Below, in pieces: positions 34,780 through 45,868 of a DNA stretch of 64,000 bases (the first letter of the stretch is position 1; every line of letters starts with the position of its first letter). Origin of the DNA: Narthecium ossifragum (taxonomy: Eukaryota > Streptophyta > Magnoliopsida > Dioscoreales > Nartheciaceae); the NCBI GenBank assembly GCA_963920575.1, contig OY986970.1:26865869-26929868 (forward strand), in the 5' to 3' direction. The notes under the pieces are model-generated. The model searched no databases and was not told where the DNA came from. It worked only from the letters and a program-made list of their open reading frames with translations. Both the position numbers and the translations under genes were made by a program.

Positions 34780-35109
34780 GATTTGTACACATGCTGACAT
34801 GGCATGTGTAATATACATGCCACGATTGGTAATCAAAATACCGACTCTTTCATCTATCCCATCGGTATAGGATAGATGAAGCTATCGGTAGTGGGCTACC
34901 GGTACATTCAATCGGTAGATAAATACCGATTCTTTTATTTATCGGTAGCTCACTACCAATAGGATAGATGACGATATCGGTAATGGGATACCGAAACACT
35001 CAATCAGTAGCCAAGTATGTCACATATCGATAGACAAGTACCAATTCTTTCGTTTATCCTATCAGTATATATGTGCATTACACATGACATCTGTCCATGT
35101 GCACGAATC
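34780..35109. mobile_element. MITE with ATCGGTA subrepeats (330 bp)
   Basis: The left end GATTTGTACACATG with GGCATGTGTAAT and the right end (complement GATTCGTGCACATG with GTCATGTGTAAT) are inverted repeats of about 40 bases. The inside holds repeated TATCGGTAGT, CTACCGGTA and ATAGGATAGATGA words in both orientations. No target duplication was recognised. It ends about 290 bases before the DUF2854 gene ATG, so it lies in that promoter. Confidence 0.6.
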
Positions 35110-35396
35110 TTTATTATTTCTTTTTTTTGGGGCTCCAGCTCGCTCGACATCAGCTCATCATAGGATTCATAGCGCCTCCGTGGAGCTATTGTAACTTGTA
35201 AGCCATGTCAGCCACCAGAGCATTAACACGTGCAGATCACGTGCTTTCAGCCATAGGATAGAGTTTCAATTTTGGTGGTTGTCCCTCCCATAGTCCCAAA
35301 CTCCGACGAAGCCAATTCGATTTCGTACGCCACCCTTTTGCTCATCCAAAACCTCTCAGACAGATATCCATCTCTCTCCGGTGGGGAAGAGCGAGC

Positions 35397-38300
35397 ATGT
35401 CGATCGAGGCAGCAGCAGCTGCGGCGGCGCCTTGGTCGCTGTGCAGCTCCGGCCGGGAGACAACGGCTCTTTTGCCCCGGCGACGATTGACCACTCTGAG
35501 TTCTCATCCGCATACCAAATCGCTCCTCTCTCCTTGCCGGTTTCATCGCGTGTTATGTCCCGCAATCCTGAGGCCGCATAGTTCCAGGCCTTTGTTTGCG
35601 GCGAATGCAGCCGAGTCGACTCAGGCTTCCACCTCCTCCGACAAGGCCACCGTCCCCGACGATGAGTTCTCCCTCGCTAAGGTCACCCGCTCTCCCTCTT
35701 TATCAATCTTTAGTTGGGTTAAATTCGTCCCTCTTTCCCCATTTCTGGTTCCATCAATCCTTGATTCTTGATGTCTTAATGTCAAACAAGAATGCCACGA
35801 GGATGAATGATTCTTGTTATCTTCAATTTTTCATTTCTCACCCGTAGGTATATGGGCCAGCCATGGAATACTTTCAGCGCTATCTGCTATCAACACGTTT
35901 GCCACTAGTTTCTGTAAATCATAATCTTTGAACCATCCATATAAAATTGAATTGAGGTAGTGGTATTGGTATATCTGTTTCCAGAATTAGTTCTTTTGCA
36001 AGTTGCATGAAACCCACCATTATAACTTCCCTATTAGTTCTTCAGTTAACATGTCCTGCACGATTTGCTTGGTTCTAAATTCTGCTATATCTTGACCTGA
36101 TTCAGTTAAGTACTCCGATAGGCATGGGTGGTTGACTTGGGAATTAGACCTTCACTGCAAAAAGTGCCTTAGTTGCTTTTGTGGCATCTCGTTACTTTAG
36201 ATTATAAGCAAGATGTTTGTTCTGAGAGCTGCTGCATTTCTCGTTGCCTACTGGGAATTAGAGATGGCCTCCTACTTGAGATCGTAGAGGTCAAAATGCA
36301 TTTTTCCATGTGCCGGTCCTGATTAAAAAAATTTGGGTACTAGTTAGAGGAAGTATGCAAAACAACTCTGTCATAAATAAGGCTGGTTACTGGATGAATG
36401 CTTCATGTTTGAAATGTTTATGTTCTACCTTACAATTTGTTGAAAGTAAGCTATTTCAAGAGGTTCATGTAACCCTCTGGATACAAAATTGTTTCGTCTC
36501 TGTCTATGTCATTAAGCATAACCTAGAAATCCTAATCTTGTTTGTTACCACTCCTTATCTCTCCTTATCAATATTCAATACCGTCTCATTTTGGGCTATT
36601 GTGTTCTTTAAGAGGAGATTTTTGTTTTAGTATAAAATTTTCCTGTATTTTGTCTGATAGCACTAATTTTTGCCTTTACAGATATCTTTTGGTGTTATTG
36701 GATTAGTAATTGGCTCCTCACTTCTCTCGTGAGTAGATACACTTTGAAGTTCATTTGATGGTCGAAGCAGCATTCTGATTTATACAATTGTGCTATATTA
36801 TACTTGCCAGATATGGCTTTGGGGCTTATTTCACCATTCTTCCTGGTTCTGAGTGGTCTGCTTTAATGCTAACTTATGGATTTCCTCTTGCAATAATAGG
36901 TATGGCTTTGAAGGTAATGTTCCCTCTTCTTATTTATCTCAACCAGCTATAGTCTATTTCTCATTTTAATTCTATGATTTGAGCAAGTATATCATTTGGA
37001 CACCTTCATGTAACTTGCCCCTCGCTGCGTGCATATGCATATATCCTAAGGCCACACATGTGGCCAAAGGAATCTGTTCACGGTCTTGATATTTTTTTCT
37101 TAAAGCTATAGATGAACTTTTAATTCTTAAAATTTGCAGTATGCGGAGCTCAAGCCAGTGCCATGCATTACCTATTCTGATGCACAAATTCTAAGAGAAA
37201 AATATGCTACTCCTATCCTCAAACAGGTAAGTGAGGACCTTTTATGTCTATTTGTTGTCGATGTTTACTAATGAAATGATAGCCAAATCAACTTAGTTAA
37301 GCAGAACTGTTGCTGAAAAGTGGTAATCTTAATTAAGTGACCTTTTCTCTTAGATTGTACCTATATAATCAGATGTTTTCTCTTTCAAATTCCGCATTTC
37401 CTTCTGGTATATATATTGAAAACTCTAATTCGTTGTGCTGAGAAGAAATTATTTTGACGCGAGGAAGCTAAGATGAGCTATAGATATATTTTCTGCATAG
37501 CTTTCATTATGCAACCGCTATTTGTATTGTTGATATTTTTATATGAAAATATGCATACGTGGAGCAAATAAATGCTATACTAGCTATTATACCTACCATG
37601 AACATGGAAAAATGGCTAAGAACAATAACAATTTTGTTAGTTAATCTTCTTGTTCAGTCCTTTTTCTTCCTACTCAGCTGCAAATGGATTGTCTGCTAAC
37701 TTTCATAGGCCACTTGATTCACCCTCTTAGTTGGTCATTTAGGTGACAAAGCAAAGTATGTACATGGCCTATGCTTATTACCACCATCAGAATAACTACA
37801 GGCTCCAAGATATGAATAAAATCACAAAAATTAAGCATAACGGGTTTCAGGCGAGACCCGAAAAACACAAATGAAACCTAGAGTCTTATATGCTTGCAAC
37901 AATACTTATAGCAAGTATCCTGCAGGTAAATGATATGTGTCCGGCGGCACTCTATGTGCTGCCCAACATAGTAAACCATCTTGAGATCCTTAATGCCTTT
38001 CTTCTAATGTACATTTTGTAGGCAAATTGTTTTACCAGAAATGGCAATTTCTGATTGTAGGCACAAAAGATAGTTAGCACAGTACAGATCAGCTAGTATA
38101 TCTTATCTACAAATTTGTATTTAGGGATCCATTATTGTGTTTGAGTGTGCTGTATTCATCTGATGCGTGTGTAATTTGCCTACTACAGTGATCTCAGAGC
38201 TGTTATTGTGTTCTTTCTATTCTTTTATTCTTGGTAGGTACGAAACGATGTTACAAGATACCGTTATGGAGACGAACAACATTTGGAGGAGGCCCTAAAG

Positions 38301-41275
38301 AGAATATTTCAATATGGCCAGGTTATACTCTGACTATTCACATATTTTATGCTTTCCAACTTGGATAATGAAGTTGTATTTCGCGAAAAAGCATGGCCTT
38401 ACATTAAGCTTCTAATCTCTCATGCTTTAATGACCAAACATAGCGAAGTCCTCAGGCAAATGGCTGGGTGCTATGGGTTGAACACGAACAATTGATTTCT
38501 TTTGACTCAACATATTACCTTGCTTAAAAACATTTTACTTACATTGGACATTGATTGTACATGTTTTTGTTTTATGTTCTGCGTATTTATAGTACAATCT
38601 CTTGAATCAATTGTTTAGGGTGGTGGAATTCCACGGCGAAGCGCTCCTACTTTACAAATGATTCGTGAGGAAGTATGTTCTGGTCCATTTCTTTGTTTTT
38701 CACCTTCTATGCATTTGAACTCTTTGTGTGAATCATGCTTTTTCTATGTGCAGTTTGCGTAAGTATAAACCATAAAATCTATTGATATAGGAATTTCTGA
38801 CAAAACTTGAAATCTTCGTTCAAAGATATATATATTTATGGTTTTCAATTACATGAGTAATGAGTATTGATGATAGCTCAATGGCATGACCATGAACATG
38901 AAACCCTGTCCTCAAGTACATAGTCAGCTTTATGGAACGTTCATGAAAGTGGTAACATTAGTGAAGTTCTTCATATATGTTTTCTGATCTATATTATTAT
39001 TATCTGGAAAATATTATGTTTCCGTTTTCGGTATAAAGAGAATGCATGTGTGAGCAAAGTTTTGGAAAGAGAGAAAGTTTCACAACTCTTGCAATTTTTT
39101 TTACTCAATTGTAACTAGGAGAAGCAATAGCTTTGAGGTGACATACCTGCTATGAAGTGCAATAACCATAATTAATGCGTGATATGGCATCTATTGTCAG
39201 CCTTACGACTCTTCTTTGTTATCCTTCCCTAGCTATGGATCTTTTAGTTGTTAACTCAAGCTTCATTGCTGTTTATTGCTCTATCTAGGTTTTGGTTACC
39301 TGTTCATGTTTCCTCTTTTAGAACCATACATAGTCAAGCACCTTTAGGCCCTGTTTTGTTCCGGGATTGGTTCAACCAATCCCGGAATTGCAGCCAAACA
39401 GCCCTAATTCCGGGGTTGGAATAGGACCTGGATTAAGTCCCTAATCCCAGGTCTCAAAACCCTATCCCAGCATTGGATTCCTATCCCAGAAATCTCTAAA
39501 CCTGGAATGACCAATCCCGCAACCAAACGCCACCTTAATCATGCTTTGTTCTTTGTTACACAATAATCCCTGTTTCTCGATGATCCTTTTAGGCTTATGA
39601 TATTAAGCCTCTGTCAGCAGGACTACATTTGTCCCCCAAATCTTGTCCTGTTCTCCTTTTTTGTTAAAATTGGACATGATGCATCATATATCCAAGGGCA
39701 AGTAGATGCTTTGTAGTATGTTATTGTTTTTTTCAGTGACATTCCAATTGATACAATGCAATATAATTTTTGCTTTCTTTCGACATCTTACTCTTCTTCT
39801 TCTTTTTTTTAAATATTTTGTGTTCAGTCTAATCTCATATTAGTTCGTAGTAGCTCACTTGTTTCTGGGTCCGCCTGTTGAATTTCGAGTTTCTTCTTCA
39901 AAATGTAGTTGTTACTTCTGCCTGTCTATCATTTGACTCAACTCCGAGATAGTATTCCTTCAGCACAGAACTTATTGTTGAAAGCAATTAGTTGCTCAAG
40001 TTTGATCAATGCAAAACGTTAAAAGGATAATATATGCCCTTGGGAAAAGCGCAGTGCAATTCCGAAGATAATCCAGTTTGCAAACATGATTTAACGGGAC
40101 GGTGTCCTCTTTTAATTCCTTGTACTTTCTCCATGTTTTGATGCCATAACATCCACCACTTATTCACGACCCATAAGCTACACATCAAGCCTCACTCCTG
40201 CTATTTGGGCTTGGTGGTGTAAGTTCGTCCATTATTCGCCTTTTGAGTTATGACGGTTTACATATGAAGTTTGAAACAAGTCATCATTCTAATCAATGAC
40301 ATGTCTCTTTTGGGTGTTTTGTAAAACTCTAATGCTTACTTTGTTTGCTTTTGTATCGAATCTAATAAGGCTTTCTTTCTGCCTAAACTTTTAAGTTCAT
40401 CGTATCCGTGTCTTAATTGGCTGGCCCAATCAGGATGTTGGCACTTTCGTGGTTTCAGTTTATCTCACAGAGTCACAGGGATATCCTGTGTTCTTTTTTA
40501 CATATTCCATCTAATATTTTAGGCTCTTTGTGTTGGGCTTGATAGTCATTTTTCTCCCCTTTTCCCTCTCTTGTCGGATATGCTGAAACTAGTCATCTCG
40601 TCATGTTATAGATGTTTCAAGTGAATAAATGTGTTAGTGATCTATATTCCAAGGCTCTTGCCTTGTATAAAAAAAACTGGCTATGAGATTATCCAGACAG
40701 GTTTGCATTGTAATGGTATGGGTTAGCATTTAGCCTTCAAAGACGTGCTTGTTTCCTTGTAGGTCACTGGAGAGGGAAAATACTGTCTAGTCCTAGTGTT
40801 TGAAGCGAAGGCCTTGCAGTTGTCGGACTTTGAAAAGAGAAAGGTGAGATACTTCTATACAAAATCTGGCCTTTACTAATTCACCTCCACTCAACAAAGC
40901 ACTGGATGCATATAGAATTGAAACAGGAACAACACCAGTTTTGCATACGCTTTCATTAGGCTTTTTTGCTGCTTTGTTTTTTCAAGGTGTAATTTTGACT
41001 GTAACTGAACATATATATATGCTGATACAAGTATCTATTTTAGGCAAAGTTTACATCCTTCTTTGGTCCAGGAATCACTTCAGAAATTGGTGAGCTTTCT
41101 ATCAAATGTCACTATATGTTTATTTTTTCAGTGCTAAAACAATGAGCTATTTTCATGGTCAATCTTGTTACGCTCAAAATTTCTAAAACTGACCCATGAG
41201 ATATCGGTGATTAATGCAGGGGAAGGCGAGAATGGTCTTTATGAAGTACGTCTTATCTCAGAGGCAACATCATAA
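35397..41275 (+). CDS. DUF2854 thylakoid protein, slr0575-like
   Basis: Nine exons: 35397-35681, 36682-36728, 36811-36913, 37140-37226, 38238-38321, 38619-38672, 40763-40843, 41044-41089, 41220-41275; phases agree and give 280 residues. The first ~75 residues are rich in Ala, Ser and Arg and poor in acids, a plastid transit peptide. Two membrane segments follow: ISFGVIGLVIGSSLLSYGFG and WSALMLTYGFPLAIIGMALK. The soluble part, with YAELKPVPCITYSDAQILRE, RNDVTRYRYGDEQHLEEALK and KYCLVLVFEAKALQLSDFEK, matches the plant homologues of cyanobacterial slr0575 (DUF2854). It is expected in the thylakoid membrane; the molecular function is unknown. Intron 6 (2.1 kb) contains a MITE. Confidence 0.88.
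39347..39534. mobile_element. Tourist/Harbinger-type MITE (188 bp)
   Basis: TTA duplications at 39344-39346 and 39535-39537. The terminal inverted repeats are about 24 bases: GGCCCTGTTTTGTTCCGGGA on the left, complement GGTGGCGTTTGGTTGCGGGA on the right, both followed by TTGG. It lies in intron 6 of the DUF2854 gene and shares CGGGATTGG words with 535-641. Confidence 0.8.
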
Positions 41276-42541
41276 TCAAGTTCACAAATTAAACTGAATA
41301 TATATCTCTTCGTGATGGGCCAAGATAGATTACAATGATATGTTAAGGTTTTTTTTTTTGGGGGGGGGGCATAATTTCACGTAAATGTTTCACTGTTTCA
41401 GGGATTAATATTGCTGTTCTTTTCTCCCAAGTTATATATATGGCAGGCATCCTGTTCCCTCATTTTATTTGGAATATGTATGTATATACTGTTAGATTCT
41501 CATTTTAACTGTTCAATCAATCTTAACGCGATCCCGTGGTCCGAAAGCTTTAAAAGGCATCTCCAATGAAATCATCCACAGGACCACAACCTAGCTTTAC
41601 ATGTCCTCGTTTCTACAATGCCATCGATCTCATCTTATCTCGAAAGATTCTCATCTGGTTTTGTCGCAGCAGCTATATATATATTCTTCTGCTAACAAAC
41701 AGTATACATGCATGCATGCCTGCATTGTCTATTCGTCTTCAAGCTCAGGTAAATGCCAGCTCAACATACAGATATGTGCATGGTTTGCAAGGAGTACATA
41801 ATAGAACGGGAAACAAACAAAGAATATCTTGTATTGTATATATATATATATATCCCAATGCCAGCTTTGCCACAACACGTCCCTTCACGATTGTGTGCAT
41901 GGAATGGCGAAACCACGTACTAATGAATCCATATATCCCGGGCCCGCCCGCAGTCACTCTCCGCACGCAAGTGATACATGGAATTGGACACCGATCGAGG
42001 AGCAGGCGCCTCTGGATGTGGAGCCCTCTGTATAGTTTTGTAGCTTGTGTTTGTTGCTGCCCAAGAAATGACATATGGATAGGGCCACCGACCCTTGGGC
42101 GAAACCCAAAAAACAAAGCCATCAGTGGTCCATATATATACTGATGCATCATGCATGTATGTTATGTATGTTTAGCTAGCTATGGTGGTACTCTCGTCTC
42201 AGTCTCTCACTACTGACACGTCTGCATAAAGTGGCTACTGCAGCAGCAGGAACAGTTGTAGTAGTCGAAGAGCTATCGAGCAAGTGACCGTGACCAGAGC
42301 TATTAAATAACTCCATGCCTGCAGCCAATAGACACGACTGCAGACTTGTTTCAGTCTCTGCCCTCCCATACCTAGCAATAGATATGTCACTCAGAATCTC
42401 TCTCTCTTCCCCTTTTCAAGGCTGAAAAACTGTAATTTATAAGAACTGCAGCAATCTTTTCTCAGTTAAATGAGCTGATTTGTATGTTGCTATGGATGCT
42501 AACCTAGCTATAGCAGGACGTACGTAGGCCCATGTAGCGAG
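41276..42541. other. Intergenic DNA after the DUF2854 gene
   Basis: Probably begins with the DUF2854 3' UTR. It holds a T11-G10 homopolymer junction near 41350-41370 and a (TA)n run near 41839-41852. Frames of 66-192 codons at 41566-42152 resemble nothing and overlap on both strands. No gene supported. Confidence 0.5.
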
Positions 42542-42794
42542 GTCATTTGGTTGCTCTGCATCATTTGATACAGAAATAAGTGTCCGGTTGCTTTGAGATA
42601 ATATTAACTTATTTTTTATTTAATTGGTATGTATTATATCAGTTGATACAGCTGTTTCATCTAATCTAATTCTTCGTTTTCTGTTTGATTGGACATAAAT
42701 TGATGCTGTTGCAGTCAATTTGGCTGTATCACTTGATGCTGCTTGAAACCATCTTTTTGCATCAACAGATGCTGATATGATCAACCAAACATGA
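42542..42794. mobile_element. Decayed relative of the 17276-18466 element
   Basis: The ends (TCATTTGGTTGCTCTGCATC; right complement CTCATGTTTGGTTGATC) and internal words TGCATCAACAGATGC, ATCAGTTGATAC and ATCACTTGATGC match the subterminal palindromes of the Harbinger-like element at 17276-18466. No target duplication is clear. Confidence 0.55.
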
Positions 42795-43121
42795 GTTTGA
42801 ATCATGAAGATGCATCAGTTGATAAGATAAGGTTGCAAGTAACAGAAGAAACTTGCATTCAACGTTAATTAGTTTTTTTTTTTTGAAGAGATATATTAGG
42901 ACAGAATATATTAGGACAGACAGAGAAAAGAAACACAGACAAAGATGCAGCAGTCTGAGAGTCTCTCTCTCTCTCTCTCTAGACTAGCTCTTAGTTCTTG
43001 TCACACGGCTAGTATCATCAAGCTATACGCATAGGTTGTGTAGTTTCTTAAGGTGATCATATTGTTCAATTAGTAGCAGCTAGCTAGCTAATGCCTAATA
43101 GAAGGGCATAATTAGTTAAAA

Positions 43122-44105
43122 TCAGCAAGTATTATCTCCACTTTCTTCATCACCACCGGCATCGTTGCCGTCTTCTTCGTCATCGTCATCGCCGCGCAAG
43201 GACTCCATCATATGCGGAGCATGGCCACTGCCGAACGACCGGACATGATCCTTGAGAGAACGCTTATGCTTGAAGTCGGATCCGCAGATGCAGAACCAGA
43301 GCTTGCCGCAGTTCTTCTCGTGGGTGCGCCAGTCCCCGCGCACCGCGAAGGTCTTTGCGCACCGCCGGCAGGCGAACGGCCTGACGCCGTGCTTCCGCTT
43401 GTAGTGCGTCTGCAGCGTCCGGAAGTCCTTGAGCGGCCTCGACCGGGGATGGTCGATGTTGTTTTTGCACCCCTCCGCGCAGCAGTAGCACGGCACTCTC
43501 AGCATTGATGGCGAGGGTGCTGCTGCTGCTGGCTTTATTGCTCCCCGCAGAGACTCCGAGCCCTTCCGGTATTGCGATCCGTGACCCCACATGTGCATCT
43601 GCGCATGCATTTTCACGTAAACATAATTGGTTTTAGAGTAGAGATAGCTAGAGGGATTTTTTAGAGTAGTTCAATGGAAAACGTTGAGCAACATATAGTT
43701 AACCTGCATGTTGTTGAAGCGGTTGAACATCTTATTGCAGACAGTGCAGGAGAACTGGGTGGCGCCGACCATGATCTCGGCGGCTGATGGGATCCAATAC
43801 TGGCTAGCCATGGAGGAGCTCCCAGGGGCAGTTGTTGACACGGCTGTTGCACCAGGTGGGCCGATGGACAGTGCTACGGTGACACTATGGGAACCTTCTT
43901 CAATATCAGCTGATAAATGGGAAAAAGGATGTCTGCTGCTGGCGTTAAGTTGTTGGAGCCAAGACTTCATAGAAGAAGAAGAAGAAGAAGAAGAAGAAGA
44001 AGAAGGATGGTTTTGTTGTTGGCCTGGCAAGCCAAGAGTGAGCAGTAGTATGGATTCGTCTCCATCGTTGGAGTTAGAGTGAATGCATGCTGATGAGTTG
44101 AGCAT
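43122..44105 (-). CDS. WIP-family C2H2 zinc-finger transcription factor
   Basis: Two exons, 43704-44105 and 43122-43598, in the conserved WIP intron position; 292 residues. Near the N-terminus LTLGL (22-26) fits an LxLxL (EAR-type) repression motif, followed by an 11-serine run. [19 protein letters not shown] includes the eponymous W-I-P at 104-106. The first finger uses Cys120/Cys123 and His136/His140 ([20 protein letters not shown]). The following fingers, with [60 protein letters not shown] and [20 protein letters not shown], form the invariant WIP domain. The acidic tail ([11 protein letters not shown]) ends at NTC. WIP proteins (TT1, NTT, DOT5) are nuclear regulators of seed coat, transmitting tract or vein development. 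The paralogue cannot be assigned. Confidence 0.95.
43972..44004 (+). repeat. (GAA)n coding repeat in the WIP gene
   Basis: Eleven GAA units on the plus strand, read on the minus strand as the 11-serine run at residues 35-45 of the WIP protein. A likely length-variable microsatellite. Confidence 0.9.
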
Positions 44106-44193
44106 TGTAATCTTATGTTATGGAGATCGATCAGGATGAATTGCTCGAGTATAATAAGGAGACGTATGTTTGGGAAGATCAACTGGCCGGAAC

Positions 44194-44199
44194 TTTATA
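44194..44199 (-). promoter_or_regulatory. Candidate TATA box of the WIP gene
   Basis: The minus strand reads TTCTATAAAGTTCC, about 90 bases upstream of the ATG at 44105. Confidence 0.45.
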
Positions 44200-44526
44200 G
44201 AAGGATGGGTGCGGGCTGGGGAGATGAAAGATTTGAGTGAATGATTGATGGGGTTGGGAGGGCATGCACGTGCAGTGGATGGAAATAGATGGGTTTTGGC
44301 GTGTTTTGGTCCGGGGGAGACAAGAGGCCTGCAAAGGAGGGAAGAGAGAAGCTTGGGGACCAACAGAGATGAGACCCCACATATAAGTATCATGCAGTGC
44401 AAACTCTAGCTCGTCTTCTCGGGAGCAAGGCTCGATTCCCCAACAGTCTTCTGCCTCTCACATCTCTTTCATTTTCCTTTCTTGGTCGCATGTCACTCTG
44501 CCTTTAGCCCCCCTCAACTCTGTGTT

Positions 44527-44569
<43 letters not shown>

Positions 44570-45607
44570 GCGCATGCGTATTCTGCCACGCAAGAAGGAT
44601 CTATTACGCTTCTTTTTCCTTTTTTTTTCTAGAGATGACGATGGGTTTCATGTGCATGTATGATGGCATCCTTAATACTCCGGGTTACTACTGATGTAAG
44701 CCCTTCTTGAGCCAATAGCCTTCGGGCTCAACTAGTAAAAAAAAAAAAAAAATCTAAGAAGTCATGTCATGAGTTTGAGAGGGTATGTTAAATAATTAAG
44801 CAAGGAATTAATGATCTTCATGTGTTTTAAACTTGAACAAACGAATGATTTTGTTTGAAAATGTAATAGCTCTTCTTGTTAATTCTGTTCTCAAAACCAT
44901 GCATAATTGCAAGATAAAAGGAATCACGAACTCTTAGACCCAAGATAAAAGGGATCACAACTTTTCAGGATCATCTCCAATTAAAAATATTACTTAGACG
45001 TATCACAAACTCACAACACAAATGCAAGGAGCGAAGGTCCTACTATACAAGTCCCTCTTCTCATCTGAAAAGTTTACTTCAAGCCTATTAATAACCAGAG
45101 TTAGTCTTTTCACTACCAAAGACCCATGATTTATTTACAGATTAAAACAATTTGTTCAGACTTTCAAACGCCATTATCACAGGTAGACATCATCGATCTG
45201 AACATCAGCATTCAGCACCCTGTTGCTGAGCCTCTGAATTCTATTGGCACGCCACATTCTGCAACCAGCTAAAAAAAACATGCCCTGCCTACAATCCAAA
45301 AAAAATCAATGAATTGGCTAATTAGACTTTCAAACTTGCAAACCTTTTGACATCCCAGTTTGAGCGCAATTGAGATGATGACTCTAACGCTATAAGCAGC
45401 TCATCAGAAGTCAGAACTATTGCTTACCCAGAAACAGGTTGATGAACTCAAGTCTCACATGCACTGTTGCCAAAACCAACTCACGAATTGCCATAATAAT
45501 TATAAACGTAAGATCACAATTCCGTGAATTGCTGCCTTGTGGTATCAAGCACGAGGGCTTAGCTTACACCTAACCAGTTTATAATGGTTATTAGAAGCAC
45601 TAACTTA
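44200..45607. other. WIP promoter side and MED25 3' flank
   Basis: Contains a (CT)n run at 44529-44567. At 44715-44752, AATAGCCTTCGGGCTCAACT precedes an A tract; a similar sequence precedes the A tail of the element at 60638-60825, so this is probably a very short LINE 3' tail. The last few hundred bases before 45608 are probably the MED25 3' UTR. No other gene seen. Confidence 0.5.
44529..44567 (+). repeat. (CT)n microsatellite
   Basis: Nineteen CT units, uninterrupted, upstream of the WIP gene. Confidence 0.95.
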
Positions 45608-45837
45608 TTATGGTAGAAACCCTCCGCCAGGAATGTTAGATGGTCCTTGGGATTGCAACTTCGCTTGAGACATCAATTGCGGCCTTGCAGGGCCTTGAAC
45701 AAATGTCTGGTTCATTCCCGAACCCATCATTTGTGGCTGCTGTGCTTGTTGTAGTTGCTGCTGCTGCTGTTGTAGCTGCTGCTGCTGCTGGTGTATCTGC
45801 TGCTGCTGCTGTTGTAACTGCTGCTGCTGCTGGTGTA

Positions 45838-45868
<31 letters not shown>

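Noticed and set aside
41350..41370. T11 followed by G10 as a possible signal
   Set aside because: A homopolymer junction of this kind is often a sequencing or slippage artefact; no context supports a function.
41566..42152. 192-codon plus and 135-codon minus overlapping frames
   Set aside because: Neither resembles a protein family, both overlap on opposite strands, and the region has TA repeats and no splice logic.
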